Positions 35,667-46,576 of a stretch of DNA of 64,000 bases are shown here, piece by piece. A program made the position numbers and the translations under genes. Source of the DNA: Trachythela sp. YZ-2020 (lineage: Eukaryota > Cnidaria > Anthozoa > Malacalcyonacea > Clavulariidae); NCBI GenBank assembly GCA_016169945.1, contig JADLSH010000265.1:955001-1019000 (forward strand), read 5' to 3'. Each line of letters opens with the position of its first letter. Position 1 is the first letter of the stretch. The notes beneath the pieces are model-generated. The model ran no database searches and had not been told where the DNA came from. It saw nothing but the letters and a program-made list of their open reading frames with translations.

Positions 35667-37762
35667 TAGGGATGCACCGAATAGTTGAAACAGATCTGAC
35701 CTGATTATCCGGCTGGAATGGATACTGCATATAGTTCATATGACATCTAGTGGCCGAGCCAGCTGTAGCGTGCATAGCAGACCATCTTGGAGCAGAAAGA
35801 GGAACGAGGGTCTCCTGTAATACCCGGCTTTCATGTTTACTCTTTCAGCTTCAATGAGGGCTTGCTTTACAGGCTAAGGCAGCTGTGAAGATTAAGCCTC
35901 ACATAAGTTTCCGACATCAATGATTTCAATTATGCAACTATAGGTCCCAGGAATTGAATCTGCGGCCCTGCGATTCCGGTGCAGCGCTCTAACCAACTGA
36001 GCTAAAGAGTCCAGTTGTCAAGCTCTAACCACAAGTTCATGTATATATACTAGGGTACTGCCATGTTAAGTTGTGGGTAAATATCTAGATTTTGTTGGCA
36101 TCTCACTCGATAGAATAATAATTGAAGGGTTTTGTAGATGGAAAATTATTGAGTGTAAATTATATAAATTTATTACACCTAACCAGGAACAGCTGCGAAA
36201 AATGCAACTATAGGTCCATGGCAGGAATTGAACCTGCGGCCCTTCGATTCCGATGCAGCGCTCTAACCAACTGAGCTACAGAGTCCAGTTGTCGAGCTCT
36301 AACCACAAGTTCATGTATATATACTAGGGTACTGCCATGTTAAGTTGTGGGTAAATATCTAGATTTTGTTGGCATCTCACCCGATAGAATAATAATTGAA
36401 GGGTTTTGTAGATGGAAAATTATTGAGTGTAAATTATATACAATGGACAACTGCACTCTGTAGCTCAGTTGGTTAGAGAGCTGCACCAGAATCGCAGGTC
36501 CGCATGTTCAATTCCTGCCAGGGACCTATAGTTGCATTTTTTGCAGCTGTTCCTGGTTAGGTCTAATAAATGTATATAATTTACACTCAATAATTTTCCA
36601 TCTACAAAACCCTTCAATTATTATTCTATCGAGTGAGATGCCAACAAATCTAGATATTTACCCACAACTTAACATGGCAGTACCCTAGCATATATACATG
36701 AACTTGTGGTTAGAGCTCGACAACTGGCCTCTGTAGCTCAGTTGGTTAGAGCGCTGCACCGGAATCGCAGGGTAGCAGATTCAATTCCTGCCAGGGATCT
36801 ATAGTTGCATTTTTCGCAGCTGTTCCTGGTTAGGTCTAATAAATGTATATACTTTACACTCAATAATTTTCCATCTACAAAACCCTTCAATTCATATATT
36901 TTATTTGGTATGAATGTCAATATGGTATGCATATCAACCTGGTGAATATTTTAAGCAATATCACCTAAGCCGTGTCATTTTCAAATACAGCATGCTTTGT
37001 GACCATGCAGTGTTTTCCTTAACTGAGGTAACATAACTGTGTCAGTAGCATCACCCTAAATCATGTAAACCCTTGCTTTCTATGACTCTCTTGGTCACTA
37101 ACCCTGCTTAAGGAAATCCTATCTCCATGTATAAAGCAAGGTCATGTTATTACAAAAACATTCTCAAATATATAATGAATTAACTTCAATTTTATGCAAA
37201 AATCATCTACTATTAAAAATTATTACATATACAGATTAGTCCCAGTAGATCACTGGTTATAAAACAATTTGAATACCTAACTATTCGCCATACGAATACT
37301 AAATCTTATATACAAATTAAAATGGCAACAAAACATGGGAATATTCGTCTTACCTTCAGGCACTTTAACCGCGTTTGTCTTTACACAGCAGCGGCAGCAC
37401 TCTTCAATCAGACCGTCAATTGCCTAAATCAAAATTTGGGAAACAATAAACTAAAATTTACTGTATACAACTCAAGACGATTTCATTTTGACCTCAGTGC
37501 GTCGAAGTGATTTGTATACAGTCTTCAATAGAAAATATAACCACTATCGAGTAAATAATCGTACACAAAATAGCAAATAACAATAAACATACCTTCGCAA
37601 CAAAGTCCGTGTAATTTGTCCGGTTTTCGTGAATATATATAAAAGAAAATTTGGGTAAAACTCTCCTCTCCTTGAACTTTTGTAGCAAAATATTAAAAAT
37701 ATCGAATTTGGCGCATGATGTGAATATAGAATCAAATTACTATAACACGTGATACATCCCTA
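35667..37762. mobile_element. Nest level 4: possible TAGGGATG TIR element
   Basis: TAGGGATGCACC at 35667 and GATACATCCCTA ending at 37762 are inverted with two mismatches. The start resembles hAT-type MITE ends known from animals, but no 8-bp duplication is clear. The frame at 37322-37510 has no recognised domain. Low certainty. Confidence 0.35.
35942..36895. repeat. tRNA-derived SINE dimers arranged as an inverted repeat
   Basis: Four tRNA-like heads: 35942-36012 and 36212-36286 on minus, 36453-36526 and 36726-36799 on plus. Each is followed by the same roughly 195-bp body (TATAGTTGCATTTTT, GCAGCTGTTCCTGGTTAGG, GATGCCAACAAAATCTAG). Heads have a perfect D arm (GCTC/GAGC), A box TAGCTCAGTTGG, T arm GCAGG/CCTGC with B box GGTTCAATTCC, and an acceptor stem with one mismatch. 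The anticodon loop CCGGAAT has C at position 33, so they are tRNA-derived rather than working tRNAs. The two tandem pairs face away from each other around a centre near 36370. Confidence 0.75.
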
Positions 37763-38707
37763 TAACGCGTTGATTGGTGCAGACACGAGTGTTTCCACTT
37801 GTTTAGTTAACAGAGGGAAGCATTCTTCTCAGCAGAAAAAATATCAATCCAATCCAAAAATGTAAATAAATCCTTTGACTTTGAGTGAGAAAAGTACGTT
37901 GGCGATTCACGACAGACCCGGCTTCGATTACCGCACGCGGTTTAACAGTAAAGAATGTATAAAGCCAATGCATAATACAGCATTCTGCCATTCCCACTTT
38001 TGACTTGGCGACGTTACCGGAGCTAAATTTTATTTTATTTAATTGATTTAATTAATAATAATAATAATAATAATGATACTTCGTCAGCTAATTAAATAGC
38101 AGGAACTTCTTGCTTCTTAATTTTGTATCACTAGCAAATATCTTAACTAGTCCCTACGCCCAGTGAAAGATCTCCAAAGATCTCCCATAATGTTGCAGTT
38201 AAATAACTTTGGCCGCGGTTAAATTCAGGAGTTAAAACGACTCCTAGAGTAATATTAAGGAGTAAAAATTACTCCATTATTTCTACTCCTTTGCTGGAGT
38301 AAGTTTTCCTCCTTCAGTGGAGTTAAAATGACTCCCAGTGGGGTAAATTCTGGAATGCGTACCGAAATGGAGTAGTTTTAACTCCATTTTTGGAGTAGAT
38401 TTTACTCCAAAATTTTTACTCTCCCACATGGAGTAATTTTAACTCCTATAGCGGAGTTAAAATAACTCCTTTAAATTAACAGTGTACCCATTTTCTAGTT
38501 AAATGGTAGTTAACTTTAACCACGTAGTTAAGTCGGTTGTATAAAAACCTAGTTAGCGTTAACTGCAGTTAAAAAGTAGTTAAAGTTAACTTAACTATGC
38601 TCAAGGGCATAGTTAACTTCCCAAAGCGTAGTTAAATATGGCGTTTTGTAGGAGTGATGAACTTTAATCAGTCAAAAAATACTAAAAGCAACGGTTACGG
38701 AGGCTTT

Positions 38708-39034
38708 TCAATCATCATCATCCTTAGAAAGTTTTTTCTGATACTCGTGAGCTTTTAAAACGCTATAGTTTTGGTCTTTTCGACGAAAACGGAATATATT
38801 TTTTGCATAGGAAGATTTATCGATGACGAGAGGCAACCCATAACAAAGAAAAACAATGTCGTTTTTACCAAAGAACTGCAGTTTGACTTTCATGGTAAAT
38901 AGGCCTTTTTCGTAGACTTTATTGGTCTTTATGTCTTTTTCAATATTTTGAATCAAAATACAGCCATTTTTGGTAAATATGAGTACGCAGTCGTTTTCAA
39001 AATGCTTGTCAGCGGTTGCTAATCCAGTGGACAC
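38708..39034 (-). CDS. Unrecognised 108-aa frame inside a MITE
   Basis: The frame starts MSTGLATADKHFENDC and ends KKLSKDDDD. It has balanced composition with hydrophobic periodicity (VLIFTKNGCILIQNI) and a basic stretch (FRFRRKDQN). It lies wholly within the 38535-39230 MITE, between its GTTAACT-rich arms. It could be a fragment of captured or transposon coding sequence. No family recognised. Confidence 0.3.
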   Translation of the reverse strand: MSTGLATADKHFENDCVLIFTKNGCILIQNIEKDIKTNKVYEKGLFTMKVKLQFFGKNDIVFLCYGLPLVIDKSSYAKNIFRFRRKDQNYSVLKAHEYQKKLSKDDDD

Positions 39035-39279
39035 TTTGTGTTATTTCATGTTTAATCACCCTACGCGAACCCCACGTGCAGTTAAGTGTGTGATTAGTTA
39101 ACTACCCGACTAACTACGTTTTATGCAACGCAGTTAAGTCCTGTAGTTAACTAATTATAGTTAAGGATTTAACTACGGTAGTTAACGCTAACTATAGTTA
39201 ACTTTAACTACATTTTTATACAACCGGCCCCAGGTCATTATTTATGGCCGGGTGGGGGCCGAAGAGAAAGTATCGCGGA

Positions 39280-40796
39280 GGAGAAAAAAATCTTTACCCA
39301 ACCTTTTTTAGAACAACATTTCTATCTACCCACCTTTACACCTATTTTGTTAATATGATGTCAAAGGTCAAATAGAAACATACAATTAAATTGTTGTTGT
39401 AAACGGATATAAAACCCCTAATATAACAGTATAGTTTTCTATATGCATATTAACCCAAACTACTCTTGATATTCATCTGCTGTTCGATAGAGTGAAACAA
39501 CAATTAATGTAGGATGCTTTGGGCACATATTTGCTTTAACGATTAAAATAGAACGGGATTGATTGGTAAACTGTTTACATCCAGTACCCCTCTGCCTGTC
39601 CTCTTGCGGACTAAAAGCACAGAGTAATAATTATAATAATTATACAGTGGGACATATTTGGGCACATTGCCCCTAATTGGTTACCCCCGAAATGGCAAGC
39701 TACAAAATATAGCCTTTTGGAATGGAGGGAATATAGGAGTAATATAGCAGTAATAATCTATTAAAGCCCACTACTTCTGCCTTTATTGACAAGTAGAATT
39801 AGAGAAATAGAATAGTGAAGTAGGCCAGTAGGCAGTATTAATGGGTAACAAATCCAAATCCTCAATAACATACAAATTTGAATGGCTGCAGTTGTAGTGC
39901 ATGTAAATCCTATGAGTGAGAAGTATGACATGAGAACCTCTATTGTCTCCAGAAAAGTTCAAATATTTTAATAGTTTGGCATTCCCTCATAGGCTCTTAC
40001 CAAGGCTCAACATGCATACTGCATAATATATTGTATTTATGAATTGCAATTTCCATTGAAAAAGCGGCATACACAAATCATAGGCAAAAATGTCGATACC
40101 ATCTTCTTTAGTGTTGCATTAATTATGACTTTCATGAGATGTTTATAGAACCTCCACCTAAATACCTAAACTCATCTATATGGTACAGTATATATTTCAA
40201 GTTTTTAAAACACTAACCAAATATAACCTGATCATCTCTTTCCCACTTAAATTTCCTTTTCAATTTGCATTTCCTACACTTTCTTAACAGGAACAAAGTC
40301 ACTTTCTTGGCTTAATTTGTAATGCAGTTCTATTTTGAAAAACAGTATTTAAATTTACTCTGAAAGTCCTACAAAATTCCTTCAGGATTTTTTTAAACAC
40401 ATGAAGCTATTATTGCTATTCATGGATTTTAGAGGAATTTCTAGAGAATTCCTGGAGGATATCTTAGGAATCTCTAATGAGGAATTTTGGAATTCTAATT
40501 TCTAAAGTTCTAACAATAAGCAAAATGTCCCAAGTGAGAATTTGAGTGGATTTTATAGAATGGTTAAATAACCAGAAAAATAGATTGTTTCTAACTTTGC
40601 ATACACAATTTTATAACTTGAATATTGAACAACTATAACGGTTGTTCTTATAATCCATGTGTACATTTAAGTTAATTATCTACTTGGAATGGTCTGCTAA
40701 TTGTGAAGACACAAAACAAGGGTTGAGATGAACATAAATGAACTTGCCATCATTCCGTCAGTTCTAATTCATGTATGCCTATAATTTTGACCTAAG
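39280..40796. other. Interior of nest level 1; no supported gene
   Basis: AT-rich. No domain, array or RNA gene is recognised. Confidence 0.35.
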
Positions 40797-41400
40797 ACAG
40801 TTTATTTATTTATTTATTTACTTTTGTCGTTTTAACACAACTATTAATGTTATATACAAATATGAAAAACGACAAGGAACACTAACACTGCGTCAGCCAA
40901 TTACGTTGGTGACCTTTTATAAAACACATATAAAACTTCATGTATAATATAATATTAGACAAGATTGCAGCATAGTCCATCTTATATTGAAAGGAGAGCG
41001 CATACCTGTCCATATTATATAGACCAAAAACTATATAATATTAAATTCGATGGATTGTCAGCCCAATGTCAGGAGGTACTAAACTATGTCTATACCTATT
41101 TTCAACTAAAGCTGCGCTCTATGATTCTCTACTTTCAAATAAAATAAACTATACTGCAATTAACAACTTTTAAAAACAACATTTCATTGTTCCAGTAAGC
41201 TGTCTAGCTTTATGACACTTTACACATATTGATTTCCACGTCAGCGTTGCCGTGTAGTAATACATGTAAAGACCTGCTTTGAAAGTCCGATTTGGCATGT
41301 CCGGTTTGCGCAGCCCATCAGGGAGGGTGTTCCACACTCGCGATACTCGTATGAAGTCACTGTTCTGGTGAGACAATGTTCTAACTTAACATGAGGATTG
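40797..41400 (-). mobile_element. LINE-D 3' fragment with (TAAA)n tail
   Basis: The minus strand encodes the C-terminal tail of a LINE ORF2 (VSRVWNTLPDGLRKPDMP, then SICVKCHKARQL), ending at 41170. About 350 bp of 3' UTR follows, then a TAAA tetramer tail at 40800-40820. It is 5'-truncated near 41400, the usual outcome of incomplete reverse transcription. It lies inside the nest level 1 element. Confidence 0.75.
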
Positions 41401-41727
41401 CACAACTGTTAGCATATGATATTTTTTTTCTGATTATTAGAGATAAGATGTATAAATGACCCCTTTGGGGTGGGGTGGGGAGGGTGGTTGGGATGTTCTG
41501 TTGACATTGCGGAAAACAGCAACATTGTATTAGAAGAATTAAAATAATCATATACATTCTGTAATATACTCTACTGTATGTGATAAAAGTATGGTTCTTT
41601 TTTTTACCCCCACTTATGCATATAAGGATTTTTTTATTACCCCACCTAAGACATGTAATAATTTCCAGTTACCCCACCATTTTCTCTTCTGCCCTCACCC
41701 GGCCATAAAAAATGACCGGTCCCTAAG

Positions 41728-42364
41728 CTGTGAAATTCTAGTGAGAGCGGCGAACAAATGTTGTGTAGAGGTTTGCCAGAGCAGAAGCTGGAGTTATTTC
41801 GGAGCTTTTCTGGAGCAATCTATGTGCAGGGAATGGAGGGACACAAGTTGTTTGCTTGTTGTTATTTGAGGAGAGCTAGACGACAGGCAAGTGACGGGAG
41901 GCTAACCACGAAGTAAAGGAGGAAGAGGGCTGAAAGGTATGCTAGTTGTATACAATGAGACCAAAGTGACTATAGCCTGTTATATGACATGTTCACAAAG
42001 TGAATGGATCAAAGTGGCTTGGAGGCGGGAATGTGAAAAGGAATATTTTTCTATCAAGAGAGAAGCAGAGGAAGCGATGCTGGGAATAGGAGAGAGTGTT
42101 ATTTTTGAAGAAGATAAAATGTGGCTTAATGACGGCAGGGCATATGGGGAATGGACAAAAATTGTAGCTCATATAAAAAGGAATATTATTGGAAAGTTTC
42201 ATTGCATTTGAAGAAGTAGAAGTATTTTATTTTATTTTTTGAAAGTCGCATGCAAAATGCCGAGATCGTTGAAATTTGATTCCCGCACGCGGAAATTAAT
42301 TACGAAATGCCATATAAGCTCAGTGTTCATTGCTATAAACCAATGAAAATCCGCCATCTAGGCA
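41728..42364. other. Uncertain coding remnant
   Basis: Plus-strand frames at 41591-41869 and 41939-42211 (SEWIKVAWRRECEKEY, EEAMLGIGES) look coding-like in amino-acid mix but match no family I recognise. Confidence 0.2.
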
Positions 42365-43820
42365 ATTACATCCACTGATCTGAATATAGGCTGGATAACG
42401 CATCTCTTAATAATTTGATGGAAAATAGTGAAGCCGGAAGTCAAGCGGCCGATCAGTGCCGCCACCCGATTCTGAGGCCCTACTTTATTATAGATTGTAT
42501 TACAGAATCCTAGTTTTTTCGCTTTTTTGCTTTTTAAGCGTTTCTGGCCGGGCCAGTTTTACTATCATAAAGATAGAAGCACACGAGAAGAAATTTGAGC
42601 AAAAAATTTGGAGTATTATGGCTTTATAACGCCGTGAAACTGGATTTACAAGTTCGAAGGAGTGAACAGCCACATGTTCGCGATGTTTTGTTTATGATAT
42701 TTCAATTCAAAATCCACTCAAAAGATAGAATTACTGCTACTGGACGAAGGCACTCAAGGAATTTGATGAAATGAACCAGCTCAGCTGCAGTATGAACAAA
42801 AGCGTGAATGTGCCAAGTTTTTAAAACGGGAATTATAGGCCGTGGGATGAGGGTCGAAAATGTTCAATTCCGTAGCACCCCTCGTGTAACTACATAATTT
42901 TTACATGAATGGATACATTAGAACTTACCTAGTTAGAATCCGCTTCCCCCCAAGCGAAATAGTTGCACAAATTGAAGTACAACCTCTCCAAAGTTCGGGC
43001 TTTCTCGTGTTTCGAAATCCATGAACGGCCATTGTTGTGTTACAACTACGCATGCGCTTGACCACAAAACACTTAATACGCACGCGCAGATAGGAAAACT
43101 GATCTCAACGCAGAACTGGACAAGAAAAAAAATTATGAAATGTGCGAAAGCAGGGCTGAAGTAATACAAGATGACATCGGATTGTTTTAAAAATATTTGA
43201 TATTTTTATGTTCTGTGCATTTTAATGGAGTTCGCCAAACATTCTGAGCAATGTACCGTGTCAAGCCCTCGCCAGAAACACTGCCAAGCCAACATTACAA
43301 TAATAACTTAGTTATTAAAAATATGATGTTATTTTATACTACAGCAATTGCATGACGTTTTTGCAAGCAAATCTGTTTTTCAGGCTTTAAATATTATCAC
43401 AATCCTAAACATTATAGAACACTCATACTGTAATTTCTCTATTAATTTGGGGGGGGAGGGCTTATTTCTAATATATACAAAGAGTCTGTTTGCACGTTTG
43501 ATTCTCTTTATAAATATGCAACATCGGGTACAGTGATGTTACGTACCAAAGTATCAGTAAAATATCATAATTATCTTTAAAATACAATACTTTCACGCTT
43601 CACAATTTTATAAATTAATTGCTTACAGGAGAGGGGCAGGGGGGTGCTTAATAGATAAATTACGATATGCCATAAATAAGTATTACTCAGTGTTCACAGT
43701 CTTATTTATTTTCTAACTCTCTTCCCATCAATTTTATTAGTCCAGGCTCCTTGTTTGTTTATGCAGTCGCCTTCATCAAATTCTTCATCATTATTTTCAG
43801 CTTTACTCAACATATGTTCG

Positions 43821-44294
43821 TCAACTACACAATTTCTCAGCATACACAATTTCACTAGCATTTCTAGATTTAGGCAAATAGAATACCAGCTGGGGATAAC
43901 TGTTAATTAGCTGCTGCTTGAGCTCGGAAGACCTGTATTTCGATGCATCCACATTCTCAGTTTCCCTAGCAATGACAACAAATTTCTCAATCATGTACTT
44001 TATTGCTTTTCCCTTGAGGATTTCAGTTTCAATAACTTCTTTACAGAATACATTGTAAGATATTTCATACACTGGTGGTGCACATGTTGTGGTCGTCTTT
44101 GCCTCCCTTGCAAGGAATATGGTATAGTTGCTATAGCAAACTTTGTGGTAGCGGACCTCCAATGCAACACAGTCTTTATCTCTAATCTGCACAAGTATCC
44201 GCTCATCATTTTTCCTCTCAGCAGCTGTACGTAATAAGCCAGCATCCATTGTACTTGCCAACACTAGTGGTGTTCCTCTTCTCTTTTGTGTTTT
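43821..44294 (-). pseudogene. Long-TIR element gene, exon 2 (Cys/His-rich domain of unknown function)
   Basis: The acceptor TTTTGTGTAG precedes AAAACACAAAAGAG. The frame reads TPLVLASTMDAGLLRTAAER, then IRDKDCVALEVRYHKVCY, then YNVFCKEVIETEILKGKAIK, VDASKYRSSELKQQL and SYPQLVFYLPKSRNASEIVY, and stops at 43821. I recall the same order of blocks in large, unnamed protein families of fish and cnidarians that behave like repeats; the biochemical role is unknown to me. The spaced C and H residues could bind metal. The exon itself is open. Confidence 0.6.
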
Positions 44295-44350
44295 CTACAC
44301 AAAACATACAAGTTTAGAATGCCTGTTTAAAAATGGCATTTACCAACTAA

Positions 44351-44779
44351 GGGCCTGTTTATATGGAACCCGGGCTGGCTCGCTGACCGGGCCAGCCCGC
44401 TTAGCAAGATCTCGCCATGTAATTGATTTTATAGTAAAAACTACTGTGCGTTTATATGGACAAGCGGGCTGGCCCGATTCCAGAGATCTCACTTGAAAAA
44501 GGCGAGATCTCGCTTACCAGGATGAAAATTTCCCCATATAAACACTCACTAACCGGGCCAGCCCGGTTGCCGGGGTGAAAGTTGAAAGAGACGCCATCAC
44601 CAATTTGTGCGTAAGCTATTTTTAAGAACTGTCAAAACAATGTCAAAGGTCAAAACAACAAAATCATCCCGCCTGCTGGGATGAAATTTTCTCATAGAGT
44701 ATAAACACAAGACAAATTCATCCTGCTTACCGGGCTGGCCCGGTCAGCGAGCCAGCCCAGGTTTCATATAAACAGCCCC
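44351..44779. mobile_element. Harbinger-like MITE, 429 bp, TAA duplication
   Basis: GGGCCTGTTTATATGGAACC at the left and GGTTTCATATAAACAGCCCC at the right are inverted. TAA flanks both ends (44348-44350, 44780-44782). Internal GCCAGCCCG/CGGGCTGGC motifs repeat several times. No coding sequence. Confidence 0.75.
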
Positions 44780-44825
44780 TAAAGCAGGGTGAATTTGACA
44801 AATTAACCAGGTATTAAAATAAAGC

Positions 44826-44886
44826 TACTCTGGTTTGTAAAGTTTATGAACATTGTGTTCATAAACTTTACAATCCAGAGTAGCTT
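44826..44886. repeat. Hairpin, about 27-bp stem
   Basis: AAGCTACTCTGG...GTAAAGTTTATGAACA faces its complement across ACATTGTGT, with one mismatch. It is a perfect-looking short foldback inside the intron; function unknown. Confidence 0.6.
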
Positions 44887-45087
44887 ATATTATGCTTGTT
44901 TAAATATACTTATTATCTGGATAATTAACCCATTAAGATCCAACGCACCCAATAGGTACTCTAAAATATCATATAGCCATATAGGTATATGCACAAGACA
45001 GTAAGGCACAATATGACACCTTTTCCACCAAAAGGTGGTCCATAGAATATAAAGATACTGTACACAAGAAATTGTACATAATCATAC

Positions 45088-45554
45088 CTTGTCTCTTGAA
45101 AACCAAGACGACTATCTTCCACAAATAATGCAGCATTCTGGTAGTACATGCTTGTTTCTTTGAGGCAAGGTCTTACTTGGTTCCACTGAAATGACCGAAT
45201 TGCGTGTAATCTTTCTTCTGGGTTCCACGGCTGGTAAATGCTGGTTCCATGTGGCATGTGTGGTCTACGGTATTAGCGACCTTTTCCGTGCTTGTACTAG
45301 CTCCGTTTTCCTACGGATCTTTTCTTCATCGCTAAATTTCTTGTAGCATTTCATGTGGTGGTACCATTCTAAATCAAAACTTTCGTTTGTGTTCTCTGTC
45401 AAGTATGAATAATTGACGAATTCGTCATCAAACGTATCATACGAATCCTTCGGTATCTCAGCTTGCAGGCAATTAAGTTTCGCCCATTTATTCCTGCAAT
45501 CGACAAATTTCTTAAGCCTTTGACGAGTAACTTTAGAAAGCTGCTCGGTTATGC
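45088..45554 (-). pseudogene. Long-TIR element gene, exon 1, two in-frame TAG codons
   Basis: The minus frame reads EQLSKVTRQRLKKFVDCRNK, then AKLNCLQAEI, then FDLEWYHHMKCYKKFSDEEK, then VLPECCIICGR and FSRDK|GTATGA. WYHHMKCY and CCIIC form a conserved-looking Cys/His pattern, and the order fits the N-terminal half of the family in exon 2. TAG codons at 45265-45267 and 45112-45114 interrupt one continuous frame. The upstream edge looks like an acceptor (TTTTTAAG at 45555-45562) rather than a start codon, so an earlier exon may be lost. Confidence 0.55.
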
Positions 45555-46576
45555 CTTAAAAATGCATAAAACATGAGGATATTCGAATTTTCGACAATCG
45601 TCATTAGTAGCCATCTTGAATATGCGTGTTTTATTGAGATCAGTTTTCCTATCTGCGCGTGCGCATTAAGTGTTTTGTGGTCAAGCGCATGCGTAGTTGC
45701 AACACAACAATGGCCGTTCATGATTTCGAAACACGAGGACTATTTCGCTTGGGGGGAAGTGGATTCTAACTAAGTACGTTCTAATCTATTGATTCATGTA
45801 AAAATTATGTAGTTACACGAGGGGTGCTACGGAATCTGTTTTCTAAGCATATTTTCGACCCTCATCCTACGGCCTATTAGGAACAGTGCTTGAGTGCTAC
45901 ACTGGTTCAATATTCACGTACTGTAATGAACACATATTAAGTTAATAACCTAACAACATTTCCAATATTATTCAACAATCAAATATACTTGATATATAGT
46001 AATTGTAGCTATAAATATAGTAGTAATTATATGATTGGTGGTCAAAGAAAGAGAAGTTTTTCTTCAAGTGTTGTGTGGCTTCTTCATTTCTTGTCCTGGG
46101 AGTGCAATTTTGTTAACTCAGTGCATTTGATGAAGTTGTGGATATAATTGTCTTTATTATATCCCTTTAAGTGGCAAATATTTAATTTCGAATAAAAAAA
46201 ATATTTTCTTGCAAAATTAACCTACATATGAACATAGAAATCCAATTCAAAAGAAAAAAAAAATCCCCTTGAAATTTTAGGGGGGTAAATAATTTGTAGC
46301 AGATATGCTACATTGCTGCAAAAGGGTAAAAAATATACAAAAACTAGACAATATATTTTCTTGAAAACCCATCAGATTTTTTGTTGGTTTTATCACACCA
46401 CAATCAAAATTTATCTTTCTCCAGATATATATGCATTTTCCTTGAATTAAATAGTATACAGTATTATAGTATATATAAAAAGTATAATAAAAAGTTATAA
46501 ATTATATATATTTGCAACATTAGATATAAATAATATATAGAAAAAAGTTCAAGTTCAGTAAAAATTATTTACAATT

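Larger units (their letters stand above)
34774..38485. mobile_element. Nest level 3: CACTGTTAATTT TIR element with ACTCC arrays
   Basis: Ends CACTGTTAATTTCAAGGAGT and its near-complement are flanked by TA (34772-34773, 38486-38487). Subterminal arrays of ACTCC/GGAGT units, alternating in orientation, fill 34786-35085 and 38227-38470. Such arrays are common transposase-binding designs in non-autonomous elements. No transposase is recognised in the 3.7-kb body. Confidence 0.6.
34736..39230. mobile_element. Nest level 2: GGGCCGGTTGTATAAAA TIR element(s)
   Basis: The left end GGGCCGGTTGTATAAAAC (34736) and right end TTTTTATACAACCGGCCC (39230) are inverted. Flanks are CTG (34733-34735) and CAG (39231-39233), consistent with a CTG duplication carrying one change, inside the left TIR of level 1. 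A second GGTTGTATAAAA start at 38535 in the same orientation shows two related MITEs in tandem: one split by level 3, one at 38535-39230. The 38500-39220 part is dense in GTTAACT. Confidence 0.6.
34729..41724. mobile_element. Nest level 1: Harbinger-like TIR element, TAA duplication
   Basis: The right end is GGTCATTTTTTATGGCCGGG when read from 41724 inward on the minus strand. The left end is GGGA(CTG) at 34729, interrupted by the next insertion and resuming at 39234 as GTCATTATTTATGGCCGGG. TAA flanks both ends (34726-34728, 41725-41727). A 3-bp TWA duplication fits PIF/Harbinger. Without insertions it would be about 2.5 kb. Its only recognisable coding piece is a LINE fragment. Confidence 0.6.
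44295..45087 (-). other. Intron of the long-TIR element gene
   Basis: 793 bp with GT at 45087 (AAG|GTATGA) and AG at 44295-44296. It contains the Harbinger-like MITE at 44351-44779 and a hairpin at 44826-44886, both in non-coding sequence where they would be spliced out. Confidence 0.55.

Noticed and set aside
35942..36799. Four functional tRNA genes
   Set aside because: A and B boxes and D/T arms are good, but the anticodon loop has C at position 33, the anticodon stem and acceptor stem have mismatches, and each head is joined to a repeated 195-bp body. This is a SINE, not a tRNA cluster.
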